From Chlorella sorokiniana (taxonomy: Eukaryota > Chlorophyta > Trebouxiophyceae > Chlorellales > Chlorellaceae), in the NCBI GenBank assembly GCA_025917655.1, contig CP084619.1, forward strand, positions 1,116,001 to 1,180,000: 64,000 nt of DNA. Reading direction: 5' to 3'. Under the pieces are notes generated by a model. That model ran no database searches. It was not told the DNA's origin and saw only the letters and a list, made by a program, of their open reading frames with translations. A program made the position numbers and the translations under genes. This document shows positions 43,901-54,800 of this stretch, in pieces. Within the stretch, counting starts at the first letter, position 1; each line of letters begins with the position of its first letter.

Positions 43901-45000
43901 CGCAGGCCCCGCCCAGACCGCCACCACCACTTCTGGGCATGCCCGGTGGCGCAGGCCGTTGTCGCCGCTGTCCAGGCGGCGGTGGCGGCCGCGGCGCCCC
44001 CTGCAGAGCAGCCTGCCCCCTTTTGCCGGCCAACGTCTGGCTGGCCCGCGCCCGCCCGGCCTTGACGCTGGGGTGTGGGGGTGGTCTGCCTGGCGGCTGT
44101 CGAAGCCATGGACCGTGGCCGGCGTTCTCTGGCTGCGGCGGCGCTGCGGCGCCGGAGCGAGCAGCAGCAGCAGCAGCAGCAGCAGCCCCGCCTCGTCCAG
44201 CGCTCACTTGACGGCTTCCTGCGGCAGGCCCAGCCTCCTGAGCCCCTGGCGCGGCGGCTTCGGCCGCCGCCAGCCAGGAGCCCCCGCCCCCGAGAGCCGG
44301 CAGCGCCCCCGGCGCCGCTGCCTCAGCCCCCAGGCCCCCTCCCCGCCGCCTGCCGCTCGGCGGTCGGTGCGTTTTGGTCTCTCCTTGCTGATTTTCATGC
44401 CCTGGACCTGGCGCCTGCCGCTTGGCTTGGCCGCATCCCCACCACACACCCCTTCTTTTTCACAGAAAATGGCCGCCTGCAGTTGCGGCCTCCCCCACTC
44501 CCTGACGCCTAGCGCCTGATCCCGGCCCCTGTGCCCCGCCCGCCCTGCTGGGCCTGCGGGCGGCCCTGCCCTCGTCCCCATCTCGTTCCTTTACAGTTGG
44601 TCCCCTCTGCTCCTCTCCTGCCTGACCTGCTGCATGACGCTTCAGCGTCCCCTGCCTGCCCTGTGTCGTTTCCGCCCGCCCGTCTGGCCGCCTTCCGGCT
44701 ACTGTGCCGGGCGGGCTGCGTCGCATGGCTGTCAGCGGCCTGCTGCTGCCTTGCTGCGGGGCCCTGCCTTCCCCCTTTCCATCCCCGTTCTGACCCGTGC
44801 TGGCGGCCCTGCAATGGCGTGCGATGGTGCCCGCGTGCGTAACCGGCGCCCTGCCTCCCCGCCTTCCTGTGTCTGCTGCCTCGCTGGCGGTGCTTTGGGT
44901 GTGCTCCCAGGCGCCCTCCGCTCCCCTACCGCCCTCTGCGCCCGATCCCCGGCTTGCGCCGGTGCTTACACCCCTGCCCGCCCGCCCGCCTGCGATGCTT
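40990..45000 (+). mobile_element. 5'-truncated LINE (non-LTR retrotransposon)
   Basis: The element begins about 35-50 bp from the 5' end of the tRNA-Arg gene, where sequence changes from AT-richer to very GC-rich. It has the reverse-transcriptase and C-terminal half of a LINE ORF2 and no endonuclease domain. After the last stop (44512) about 490 bp of GC-rich sequence looks like its 3' UTR, ending near 45000 where GC falls again. I could not define a poly(A) tail or target-site duplication. Loss of the 5' part is normal for LINE insertion. Confidence 0.75.
41036..44512 (+). pseudogene. LINE ORF2 remnant: reverse transcriptase plus zf-RVT
   Basis: Reverse-transcriptase motifs in order: KPGKSPGLDGVP (about 41577), CYRPITLLGADYRLYAL, motif A AFCDFRKAYDTIDRSFLF (about 41960), motif B GVRQGCPLAPLLYLF (about 42140), motif C CYADDAHILLDSP (about 42272) and RLNPSKTQLLPLG. 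The downstream thumb region contains GLSVFGRAFASAGYGVPKLL. Near 43880 CECGRRPRPDRHHHFWAC is the Cys/His zf-RVT knuckle. A final segment has a CAG/poly-Gln run (44160-44184) and QRSLDGFL, a PIP-box-like motif. The reading frame changes at least six times, so the copy as given cannot encode an intact protein. Some breaks may be sequence errors. Confidence 0.8.
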
Positions 45001-45578
45001 AGATGTTGTACCGGAGCTAGTGGGATGCACTGCTGTGTGTCCCCAGCGCGTTACCGCGCCTGGTCTCTATGACAGTAAAGTCAATGCTTTTCAGCTTTCG
45101 TGCCGGGTTGGGTCGCGCATCAGCGTTGGCAGTGGTTGTGTACCGCGTAATAACCAAGAAGAAGAATGCGGCGGTGGCCCGCTGCGGCTGCCTGCCTCCT
45201 CCATGCTCGCTCTGGAGCAGGCAGTGGGATCCGCACTCCCGACCAGTCGTGGCGGTGACCACATGCAGAACCGGCGCCCGCCTGCGCCCTTTGACCGCCA
45301 CCATAACTTTCCTGGCTGCCAAAGCCGTCAATGGCGCATTACAAGCAAGGCCGGCGACTGCAGCGTCAAACATTTCTCACAATGGGCTTGTTCTTATCCT
45401 CTTATCCACAAAGGTTGGGGGCGGCATGCCTGGTTGCACATTGAGTTGAGGACTCACACTAGCCGACTCCATGAAATCCGCCAAGTTGCTCGGAAAGACG
45501 CGCACTCAAACAAAATGCATCGTCAAGAAACCAAGGACAAGGTGAAAGTACAAAAGCCTGCAACCCGATGTAGAGTGC
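45001..45578. other. Lower-GC flank between LINE and plastid-protein gene
   Basis: 578 bp with no gene seen. A TTACA at 45339-45343 (TGTAA on the minus strand) may be the poly(A) signal of the downstream minus-strand gene. It probably contains the LINE 3' junction. Confidence 0.35.
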
Positions 45579-47524
45579 CTAGAACGGCAAGCTTGCAAGC
45601 TGCGTTTCTGCTGCCTCCCGCTGCTCGGCTGGCATGAGCGCCAAAAATTCCCGCAACTTGGCCTGCCAGACACAGGAAACAGAAGAACTGCGTTTGAGAG
45701 TTGGCGGAACTGAGGCGATTCTAGTCCTCCAGCCAAACACAACCAACGATGTCACCAACAAAATTTGTGCAGTAGACGTTCACCACCGCAGGCTTGCTTG
45801 GCTCCACCCGCCCACCCACCTGCGCTGCGCGGGCAGACTTCAGGCTGAAGTCGTAGTACTGCTTTTGCACATTGCCGTCCCGCGGTGCGCCTCGCATCGT
45901 CTCGAAATACTGCCAATGGGGAATATGGATGTATGCTTGTAGGAGGCGGGCCGCAGCCTCCATCCTGCTGGCCCAAAGCAGTTTGACATGGCAGCAAATA
46001 CATGCTCAAGTCGAAATGGCACCACAATAGCAGGTGCAGCACGTCCCGCGCCCACCTTGTCATAGTCTATCTGCTGCACATACTCAAACACGTCGCGCCC
46101 AATGGCCTTGGCCTTTTCCACCTCCTCAGTGGTGGGCAGGCCTGCATGGTCAAGGCGGCGTGGCTGATTGCCGACTTGTGATTCCCGCTGCAGCCAAAGG
46201 TTTGTGACGTAATAGGTTTTGGAAGGCAGGCAGCAGTCAGCAGCCTTCGCACGCCTTGCTCACATGCCGCAGCGTCCCGAAGATTCTGCTGCAGATTGTT
46301 GGGCTGCTCCAGCACGCGGTTCAGCAGCGACTTGAGCGCTGCCAGGTCGCCCTCCGGCACCAGCTGCTCCGCCTCCTCCAACAGCTTCTGGGACCTGTGG
46401 GGGCGGAATGGGGCGAAATCATTGTGGGCGAGGACGCATGGTCAGAGCGGGGACCTCGTACCACACCACTGCCGCCGACAGCAAATGTCTCAGAACTGAT
46501 GACCATAGCAAGCGGCATGATGCACGGGGCGCAGTGCTCACCTGAGCAGCGGTACGAGGTAGAAGAAGAGCGGCTTGGAGGGCTTGCTCAGCTGCAGCTC
46601 CTGCGTGGGCACCAGCGCAAACGCGCCCAGCCCAACCGATGCGAGCACGCCCAGCAGCAAGCGCCGCTGCAGGCAGGGGGCAGCATCCTTCATCCGAGAA
46701 TGCAAGCAGACACCCTCACAGCTGCAGCCGGCCCATGGCGTCGCCCAACTACTACTGCTGCAGCAGGACACTGGCGATTCCGTGGTCCCCGTCAGCAGCA
46801 GCGCTGCCGCACCCCCACCTTGACCACATCTTGCTCCTCGGGGCTGACACCGCTGCCGTCGGCCTCGGAGGGGCCGCCTCCCGTGAAGAAGCTGACGTCG
46901 CTCTCGCTCAGCCAGTTGCGCTGCTTGCTTTCCACCCCGGAGAACAGCGTCTGCGGTGGCGGCGGGTGCGCAGCGGACTTGCTGACCAACATGGAGCCTG
47001 GCTAGACTGGGTAGGCCCGCTGGAAAGCTTAGCGACCAAACAGCGCAGGCTGCCAGCGGAAAACGCACCTCGCGGCGCAGGTCGCCGCCGTCGATGCGCG
47101 AGGCGGGCTTGGCCTCAGCGGGTGATTCTGCAACTGTGGCAGTGGCCGCTGCCTGCGCAGGCAATGGATTACGCCGGGTGAGAAGCGGTCGCCTTGGGGT
47201 GAAGACCTGCTCCCTCAACCAGGCCTACCACCCGCCGGCAAGCCGGCGCAGGCTTGGCAGCAGGCAGCCCAATGCAGCCTCCTCGCACAAGCTCACCGCC
47301 GCCTGAGCTGCTGCAAGTTCCTTTTTCAGCCGCTGCGCCTCCTCCTCTGCTGCTCGCAGCCTGGCAATGACATCCTCAGAGACCGCAGGCTCGCCCTCCT
47401 GAGCCCTGGGCGCCTGATGGAGTCTTCTTGCAGGGGCAGTGTGCCTGATTGCGGGCCTGGGCTGGAAGGAAGTCGGCCCAGGCCGAGCAAGGCTGGCTGC
47501 AAGGGGCGAGACAACAGCAGCCAT
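45579..47524 (-). CDS. Predicted plastid membrane-anchored helical protein, unrecognised
   Basis: About eight exons read through without any frame break. They encode roughly 270 residues. MAAVVSPLAASLARPGPTSF to about residue 45 looks like a transit peptide. A coiled-coil helix (VSEDVIARLRAAEEEAQRLK) follows, then SGVESKQRNWLSESDVSFF. One membrane or thylakoid-transfer helix (RRLLLGVLASVGLGAFALVP) comes next. A four-helix-like C-terminal domain has LLEEAEQLVPEGDLAALKS, LEQPNNLQQNLRDAAA, KAIGRDVFEYVQQIDYDKYF, QKQYYDFSLKSARAAQ and KLREFLALMPAEQREAAETQ. It ends at TAG 45579. The helical domain recalls PsbQ-like plastid proteins, but I cannot name the family. A thylakoid location is an inference. 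Confidence 0.72.
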
Positions 47525-47798
47525 TCTAAAGCCCTCCTTCTCCAGTTCAAAAGACTATGAGACAATGCGGCAGCATGTCAGCCTGCTCGCTGTCGTGTCA
47601 ACCTATGGCCGGGTACAGCAGCCCACAGCATGTTCCACAGCACCGGCACGACAATGCGCAGCTCCCCTGCAACTGCCTCGCACAGTCCGTTGTCCAATGA
47701 ATTGCAGAACGGTGTGCAATGCGCAAGGTACTCTGCAAGCACACATTGCTGGGCCAATGGCAGCTGAGGTAAGACTCGCTGGTTTGCCCCTCTCGACC
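47525..47798. other. Spacer between UBA5 3' end and plastid-protein gene start
   Basis: 274 bp between two minus-strand genes. No coding region is seen. It should contain the promoter of the plastid-protein gene. Confidence 0.35.
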
Positions 47799-50166
47799 CT
47801 ACTTGGCCGCCGACAGCTGCTCTAGCTGCGCCAACAAGTCGTCCACCCCAGCATCTGTCTGCTGCACCGCCTCCTGAGCGAGGGCTGCAGCGTCCACGCC
47901 ACCGGCCGCAGGCATGGCAAACTGCAGACCCTCGGGAAGAGCCTGTTCAGCGGCAGGCAGCAGCGCTGCCGGCGCAGCAGGCGCCGCCGCGGCAGCGCAC
48001 CCGCCGCCTTCCTCTTTCTCGGGCACCACCTCGATGCCCCACTCGTTCTCCTCGTGCATCGGACCAGCAGCCGCGCCAGCTGCTTCCGCTTCCGCTGCCG
48101 CGGCTGCCGCGGCTGCCTGGCGTGCGGCGGCGCCCGCCGCCCACTCTGCCTGGCGCTGGCGGCACATGCTGTTGGTGCAGGAGGGGTTGGGTTTAATGTC
48201 CATCGTGGGGAAGAAGTCCTTGAGGGAGGAGTATCCCAGGTACGGGGTCACCTGCGGTACAATTTTTGGTACCGTAACACAACCTTGAGGCAGCTGCGAC
48301 TCATCTACTCGCTGCCAAGAGCAGCCAGCCGTGTCCCTCCAGGCAGGGCAGGCGCAGCCTCGGCGCGCACGGCTCCCGCCGCGCCGCTCCCACCTGGCCA
48401 AAGCCCAGCAGGTGCTTCAGGCTATTCTGCACCAGCAGCCCCGCCACAATGCCCATGGTGGTAGGTAGCGACGCGGCGCACACGCCCCGCGCTTGAGGGT
48501 GCGCTCGTCAATGCCTGGCAAAAGGGTGCAAGTGGGAGCACTGTTGAACTTGCCCTAGGGTTTTATAGACACAGTGATGCAGACGAAACGCCTGACTGCA
48601 CGCGGCAGGCCAGCCGCAGGCCGCAGCTGCGGGCCAGGCCAGCGAAAAGGGCAAGGCTGGGTGTGGCGGCACCAGCATGCGGGAGTTGACACAGCGGCCT
48701 GGGGCGCAGTGTCGCCCCCCCAAAAGACTCTCACCCGATGCCACCACCAGCGGCGGTACGCACGCAAAGCACGCGGTGCGGCCGGGGTCCACCACCTGGA
48801 TGTGCCCGGACACAGCATCCTCGCTCACCCCAGACTCCATCCAGGTCTGGCCCAGCTCTAGGCACACCTGCGCACGTGCAGACGGGCGCAAGCTGTGAGG
48901 ACACAAGCTGTGAGGCCGGACTGCTTGCAGGGCGGCGCCCGGCACAACCCGGGGCCAGGATGTGGGCCTCAGGCAGCCACCGTTGCCAGATTTGCAGCCG
49001 TGCCCTTGCATGCGCCTGCGGTTCAGCGTCGCCATTGACACCCCCAGGCAGGACGCCCCTTGGCTCCTCTCGCACCTGCCCGGGCAGACATCCACACCCC
49101 CGCCCGCACCCCGCCCCTCCCAGCCCGCCTGGTTGATCGTCATGCGCGCCTCGTAGTTGTCCACGCAGCTGAGCACCAAGTCCACGCGGGAGGAGGGGGC
49201 GACGACGCCCCCGCCAGGCAGGCCTTGAACTCCTCAAAGCCAGCCACGGTGGTGATGTTGAGCGTGTAGCTCTCCAGCGCCACGTCGGGGTTGATGCCGC
49301 CCAGCGTCTGCGGGCCCAGGGGACGTGTGGGGGCGGTCACGGCGGCGCCGGATCGGTCAGCCGGAAGCTGGCATGACGGCCGCTGGGCTGCAGGGATTCA
49401 AGCGGTGCAAGGCGGCTGCCTGGCGGGCCGCCCCGTCATCGGCGCCGCGTGCAACGCACCGCAGCCCCCGCCCACCGTCCCTCGGCCCCAGCCTCGCCTG
49501 TGCTGCCGCGTCTGTCTTGGTCATGCCGCACTGCTCGGGCCTGAAGAACAGCCTGTTCATGTTGGCCAGCTCCACCGAGTCGTAGTCGAAGAGCAGCAGG
49601 CGGCCCACGCCGCACCGCGTCAGCATCTCCGCGGCCACGCTGCCCACGCCGCCCACGCCAACAATGGCGACCTGGACGGGGTAGCAAGGAGCAGGATAGG
49701 GCACTCAGCAGCGAGAAGGGAAGGGCATCGTCGACAGCGCGCCGCGCTTGTGCGCTGTGCCGCAGCCCCTTCCGCAACCCACCTGCCAGCCGATGACGGG
49801 AGCACGCGCCTCCCCCTCCCGCCTCTCCTTCCCCCGACAAGCGGCACCAAGCATGCGAGCAAGGAAACGCACACGCGCTCACCGTCTTGTTGCGGATCTG
49901 CTCATAGTCCCTGACGATGCCCATGCGCTGCAGTGCCATCAGCCGGCTGTACGGGTTGCTGTCCACCACCTCCCCGCTCATCTTGTCGATGCGCTGGCGC
50001 GCGGGGCTGCTGCGGGCACGCCCTGCATGCGGGATATGGCCACGAGGTGTATCAGCTGTAGTGTGGCTTCCATGTGGCCGAGCCGCAGCAGGCCGGCAGC
50101 ATGCAACGGCTGGCAAAGGCCCCGAACCAGGACGCCTCTCGCCTGTGCTGCCGCCGCCGCTGCCAT
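47799..50166 (-). CDS. UBA5: UFM1-activating E1 enzyme, UBA5
   Basis: UBA5 adenylates UFM1 and carries it as a thioester for transfer to UFC1. The conserved block starts [20 protein letters not shown]. Next are the nucleotide-binding [20 protein letters not shown] and [20 protein letters not shown], then [53 protein letters not shown] and the zinc Cys pair [22 protein letters not shown] leads to [11 protein letters not shown] with the catalytic Cys, then [20 protein letters not shown]. The C-terminal tail has the UFM1/UFC1-binding-like [12 protein letters not shown] and ends [15 protein letters not shown] 50166 adds a helical N-terminus in the adjacent frame, joined by a missing base near 50015. 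Similar slips lie near 49200 and 48490. If those slips are real, 49981 is the first in-frame Met. Confidence 0.88.
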
Positions 50167-50479
50167 GCTGCCGGCCGCTCAGTGATGTATGAAAGGCCTC
50201 TGCACCGGTGTTACTTTGCACTTGAGGTTCCAAGAATGGCGGGGAGAACCGCGTGGATGGCCGATCAAGAGCAGCGGATTCTTGGCTGGACCACTGCCCG
50301 ATTGTTGGCTGTTCAAGCCAATCACTGTTCGCTTGCAATAAAACTGCGATGCGGTAAACTGCAGAAGGGGACGTCGCATATGCACGGCACTTCGCGCCGT
50401 ACGAGCTGCAGTTTTGATGGAGGCCTTGCAAGCACTTTATAGCTTAAGTATTGTCAAACCAGTTTATTTCGCTGAACAG
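50167..50479. promoter_or_regulatory. Divergent promoter, UBA5 / plastid PDZ protein
   Basis: 313 bp between divergent start codons. A CCAAT box (AAGCCAATCAC) lies at about 50318-50322, with AATAAAACTGC nearby. No coding region is seen. Confidence 0.4.
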
Positions 50480-51328
50480 ATGGCTTCTGCAAGCGCTCGC
50501 CTGACAAGGCCTTTGCAGCCTTCACTCCTGTTTAGGCCAGCAGCCTCCCGCAGACAACTTACAGCAAGCCGTATACAAGCAGCAGCGAATGAGTGAGCGG
50601 TTGCCGCAATATATGGGTGGGGTAGCTCTGCGGCGCGGGCGGGAGTCGAGCGGGGCTGCCGCTTGACACCCGGGCCCAGATGGAGCCTGTCTTGATATGG
50701 CTCCTTATGGCCGAGTCTACAACCTCATCCCTTCAACAAACACAAAAAAATCGACTGCAGCTGGACTTGACTGTGCTTGGCCTCGCCGCCACCCGGCCGG
50801 GTGCAGGGTGTCGTCGCGGCAGGTGTTCCAGCTGACGCTGAAGAAGCCGCTGGGCCTGGTGCTGGCTGAGCGCCAGCTGGCCGACGGCAGCGCGCAGGTG
50901 TGGGTGGAGGAGGTGGTGCCCGGCGGCAACGCCGACCAGGACGGCCGCGTGCGGGCCGGCGACCTGCTGACCAAGTGCAGCGCCACGGTGCTCAAGGCGG
51001 GCAAGGAGGGCGAGTACAGCCGGGAGGGTTACGGCCAGAGGCCCTACGATAACTGGGAGACGGTGTGGTTCAACTGCGAGGGCAAGAAGTGGGACACCGT
51101 CATGTCAGCGCTCGGCAGCAACTCGGAGAGGTGAGGCTGCGGCGCCTGCCCGCGACCTGCACGCACTCTCTGCGGTTCAGGTTGGCACCACATCGGTTGC
51201 CTGCGCATTGGTCAGGGCCCGCCCATTGACTTGCACCCTTTGCTCCATGCTGCGCCGTGCTGTGCAGGTGGGGTATTTTCTCTATCCAGCTTGAGTTTGC
51301 GAGGGAGGGGCCCAGCAGCGAAGAGTGA
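50480..51328 (+). CDS. Small plastid-targeted PDZ-domain protein
   Basis: Three exons (50480-50592, 50807-51130, 51268-51328) encode about 165 residues. Exon 1 is a typical transit peptide (MASASARLTRPLQPSLLF...RRQLTASRIQAAANE). Exon 2 is a PDZ fold with VFQLTLKKPLGLVLAER, VWVEEVVPGGNADQDGRV and AGDLLTKCSATVL, then WETVWFNCEGKKWDTVMSA. Exon 3 ends WGIFSIQLEFAREGPSSEE at TGA 51328. The GLVL carboxylate-loop and PGGNAD segments resemble those of plant plastid PDZ proteins such as ZKT. No catalytic domain is present, so it probably acts as a peptide-binding or assembly factor. All splice sites keep the frame, and the start is the only ATG of exon 1. Confidence 0.8.
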
Positions 51329-51829
51329 AGGTCCAGATGGCTGCGCCATTGCTGAATTTATCCTGTAACAGAGCGCATTTCTTTTCTGTTCAACATCTCC
51401 TTGTTGTATTTATCCTCGCTCTTGTAGTTCACACGTGAATAATACGCTTGCTGGCAGGCAGAAATAAGGATGAAATGAACAAAAGCTGGGGCGCAGAGGG
51501 AATTCTGGCAACCAGAGGATGAAGTAACATTCACTCACATGCTCGCAGGCTGTGCACGCAGGGATTTGTAAATGTACGGCAACAAAAGCTCTTTCAACAC
51601 AAAATGGTGACGATGTGAAGCAATCAAACTCTCAGAATCCTTCTCTGCATCGCTGGTTCAAAACCGTCGCTGACTCTCGCGCTGGGGCAGTGGCACTCAA
51701 AAACTGTCCTCTCCAGGAAGGTTGCAGTACACCCTCGCTCGCGTTTGGCTGCCCTTCATGGAAGGGCACCACTCGCCATGTATCCGTTGCACTCTGCTCC
51801 GATGTCGGGTGCAGTGCGAGCCGCGCCCC
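51329..51829. other. Convergent 3' flanks
   Basis: 500 bp of lower GC between convergent genes. TGTAA at 51364-51368, 36 bp after the PDZ stop, is a likely poly(A) signal. No gene is seen. Confidence 0.4.
51364..51368 (+). terminator. Putative TGTAA poly(A) signal
   Basis: TGTAA 36 bp downstream of the PDZ-protein stop codon. Confidence 0.45.
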
Positions 51830-54800
51830 TCAGGCCACCTCCTTGATGGGCTGGAGCAGCGGCACGGCGTGGTTTGCGCCGCGCATGCTGCGGTCCAGCA
51901 GGGAAGCCTGCGCCAGCGCGCCCAGGCTGCCCGAGGAGCCGTGGCTGCCGTGGCGGTCGTCGTACAGCTCCAGGCAGTCGGCGGAGCCGGCACGCAGCAT
52001 GCGCACAAACTGTTGTGTGTGGGGGGTGGGGGATGGGGGCTGGTTGGGGGCTGCAGAGCTTAAGGGAGCCGTCGGCACTCGGAGGCTCACGACCAGCAGA
52101 GGGCGGGCGAAGGGTGCAATGGCAACGCCCGCCGCGCGTCCGCGCACCCCCTCCCCCGCCCCCAAACAGCCACCCCACCTGGCGGAAGGACATGCCGTCG
52201 CGCACGCTGTCCCCGCCGGAGCCGGTGCTGTGCACGCTGCCCTCGCCCGCAGCGCCGCCGCGGTGCAGGGAGCCCTCGGAGCGGCGCGCGGCCTCCTGGA
52301 GCGCGTGGCGCACTGCGGCCTCCACCTGCACGTGGCACGCGCCTCGGACAGGCAGGTCAGGCCTTGCAGGGGGCAGAGCAGCAGCGCAGCCGCGGCAGGA
52401 ACGCCTCTGCCTTTCCAGTTCCAGCTGCAATCTCGGGGGACACGGTCAACTATATCCAGGGCGGGGATTTCGTCCCCCGTTAAAGCTGCTTTGAGGTACT
52501 CGATGCCGCTGCTTTGCGCTGTTGCCAAGGTGCTGACCACGGGCTCAAGCCTGGCGGGGCAGGTGTGCTCACACCCGCACCGCCTGCACACACTCCCATC
52601 CCGCATGCCCCCATCCACGCCACCAGCTGCCCGCCCAGCAGCAGCGCCACCTCCGCCTGCGGCAGCTTGTTGCGCAGCAGGGCCACCATCTCGCTGGAGC
52701 TGATCACGCCGTCGCCGTCGGCATCCAAGTCTGCAAGAGGGGAAGGGAAGGGGGCAGGTAAGGAACCTTGCCAGGCATGAGGCCTGGCCCATTCCAGCAG
52801 AAGGTAGGGTCGGACAAGCGGTGCGGCTGGCAGGCGAGGACACGCCCGCGGGCGGCGTCCCACCTTGGAAGGTGCGGCGCGCACACTTGAGCCAGCGCTC
52901 CGTCTGGTTCTGCTGCAGCACGCTCCAGTCGATCTGGGACGCCGCGATCTGGCTCTTGCCCACCTTGCCTGCAGCACGGCAGCCGAGGTGGACGGGGCAG
53001 CTGCTGAAGAAGCGGTGGCACATGCGTGGCACACCACCAGCCACCCTGCCCTCAACACACCAAACACACACATCAGCGCACCATAGGTATTACATACACA
53101 GCCGCCGGCATCCCAAACACCACATCCCCGTGGCGTCGCCAGCCACCACCCAAGCCATCATTAAAGCCATCACCGTTGGAAAGCATTAAAGCCATCACCC
53201 ACCCGTGTTGCCCGGGTCCAGCTGGTCCAGCAGGCGCTCCAGCTCCTCGGGGTCAGCCGATAGCCTGGGGGGGGCCAAGCCGGCCAGCGTCAGCAGCGCT
53301 GCCTCCGCCCCGCTGTACGCGTGCACCTGGGCCCCGCGCTGGCGCCTCACCCAGCTGCTCCAGCCCGTCTGCCACCTCCTCCCTGTCCACCAGCGCCTTG
53401 TCGGTCATGGACAGGTGTTCGTACAGGTACTCCAGCGGGGAGGCCTGTGTGTATGTGGTGGTGGTGGTGGGGGGCGGCGGCAAGCTCAGTTCTGAGTGGC
53501 TCAGTGCAGGGGCTGCGCCCTACCTGTGGACTCCCAGGCAACACGAAGCAGCAGACCGAGCAACGGTGATAACCAGGCGGCGAAACGGCCGGCAACCCTG
53601 CCTCCATCCCCGCACGCGCCCTGGCCGCAGCAGGGGCCCACCTGCGGGTCTGTGATGATGGGCACGGCGCCGGCGCCGATGGGCACCGCGCGCTCGGCGG
53701 TCTCGGGCCCCTCCCTCATCAGCTCCTCGGCAATCATGTCCAGCACGCTGCGCTTGAACACGCTGCCCTGGGAGTAGCGCTGCGGGGGTGGGAGGGGGCG
53801 GAGGGGATGCGCCGCAGCAGAGCAGCCGCGTGAGGCAAGGGAGCAAACCGGCCGGTAAGGGTTAAGGGAGGCATAAGTCTGGCTTGCAGACATGGCGCCG
53901 CGCAGCGGCCGTCAGCCCCACCAAGCGCCCCCAGGCGCCCACCTGGATGCGCTGCACCACGCCCATGGCCAGCTTCCTGCCGTGCGACCGCTCGCTGGCG
54001 CCGGGGCCCCGAAGCCAGGGGTGCTTCAGCGCCTCGTGCGCGCTGGGGCGCTTGGCGTGGTCCTGCATTGGTGGGGGTGCTTGGCGGCGTTCATCTGTCT
54101 TAACTCGTGTGGCGGGTGGTCGTTTACGGCCATCGGATGCAGGGCGGCTTGGGGCCCCTGCACAGTTGTCTCCCCTTCCCCCCCCACACACACCCCACAC
54201 ACACACGCACACCGTCGCACACACACACTCACACACACACCACCACACCCACCTTGTTTAGCAGCAGGCGCACAAAGTCCTTGGCCTCCTCGCTGATGCC
54301 CTGCCAGTGGCTGCGCCCCAGGTCCAGCTCGTCCGCCAGGATGGAGGCCCACACCTTGGAGAGCGAGGGTGCAAAGGGGTTGGAGCGGTCGTCAAAGGGG
54401 AAGCGCCCCGTCAGCAGCTGGTGCGCCATCACGCCCGCAGCCCACACGTCCGAGGCAGGGTAGACCTCGCTGCGCAGCGTTTCGGGGCCATGAACCTGCG
54501 GCGGGGCGAGGGGGCGAAGCAGGAAACCACCCGTGGGCTGGTGTGCGGGAGGAAGGGTGGGAGGCTGAGACAGGCAGGCTGGGGGCGCGGGGTTGGGGGT
54601 TGGTGCAGGCGCGGGCTGCGCGGCGGCGCCTCACCAGGGCGTCCCCTCCAGCCCCAGGTCGGTGCGTGGCAGCTTGCCCTCCTCGAAAAACACGGCCAGC
54701 CCAAAATCGATGGCCTTGAGGCGGGCGGCGGGGTCGTCAGAAGCCAGCAGGAAGTTGCCTGCGGGGGGCAGCAAAGGCAGCACATGCCCGTCAAAGGTGC

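Noticed and set aside
41036-44512. Reverse transcriptase as a retrovirus-like or LTR element
   Set aside because: The motif order and C-terminal zf-RVT knuckle are LINE-type, with no integrase, protease or terminal repeats seen.
40960-45370. ACATTTCT near both LINE ends (about 40973 and 45370) as a target-site duplication
   Set aside because: Only eight bases match and neither copy sits at a well-defined element boundary.
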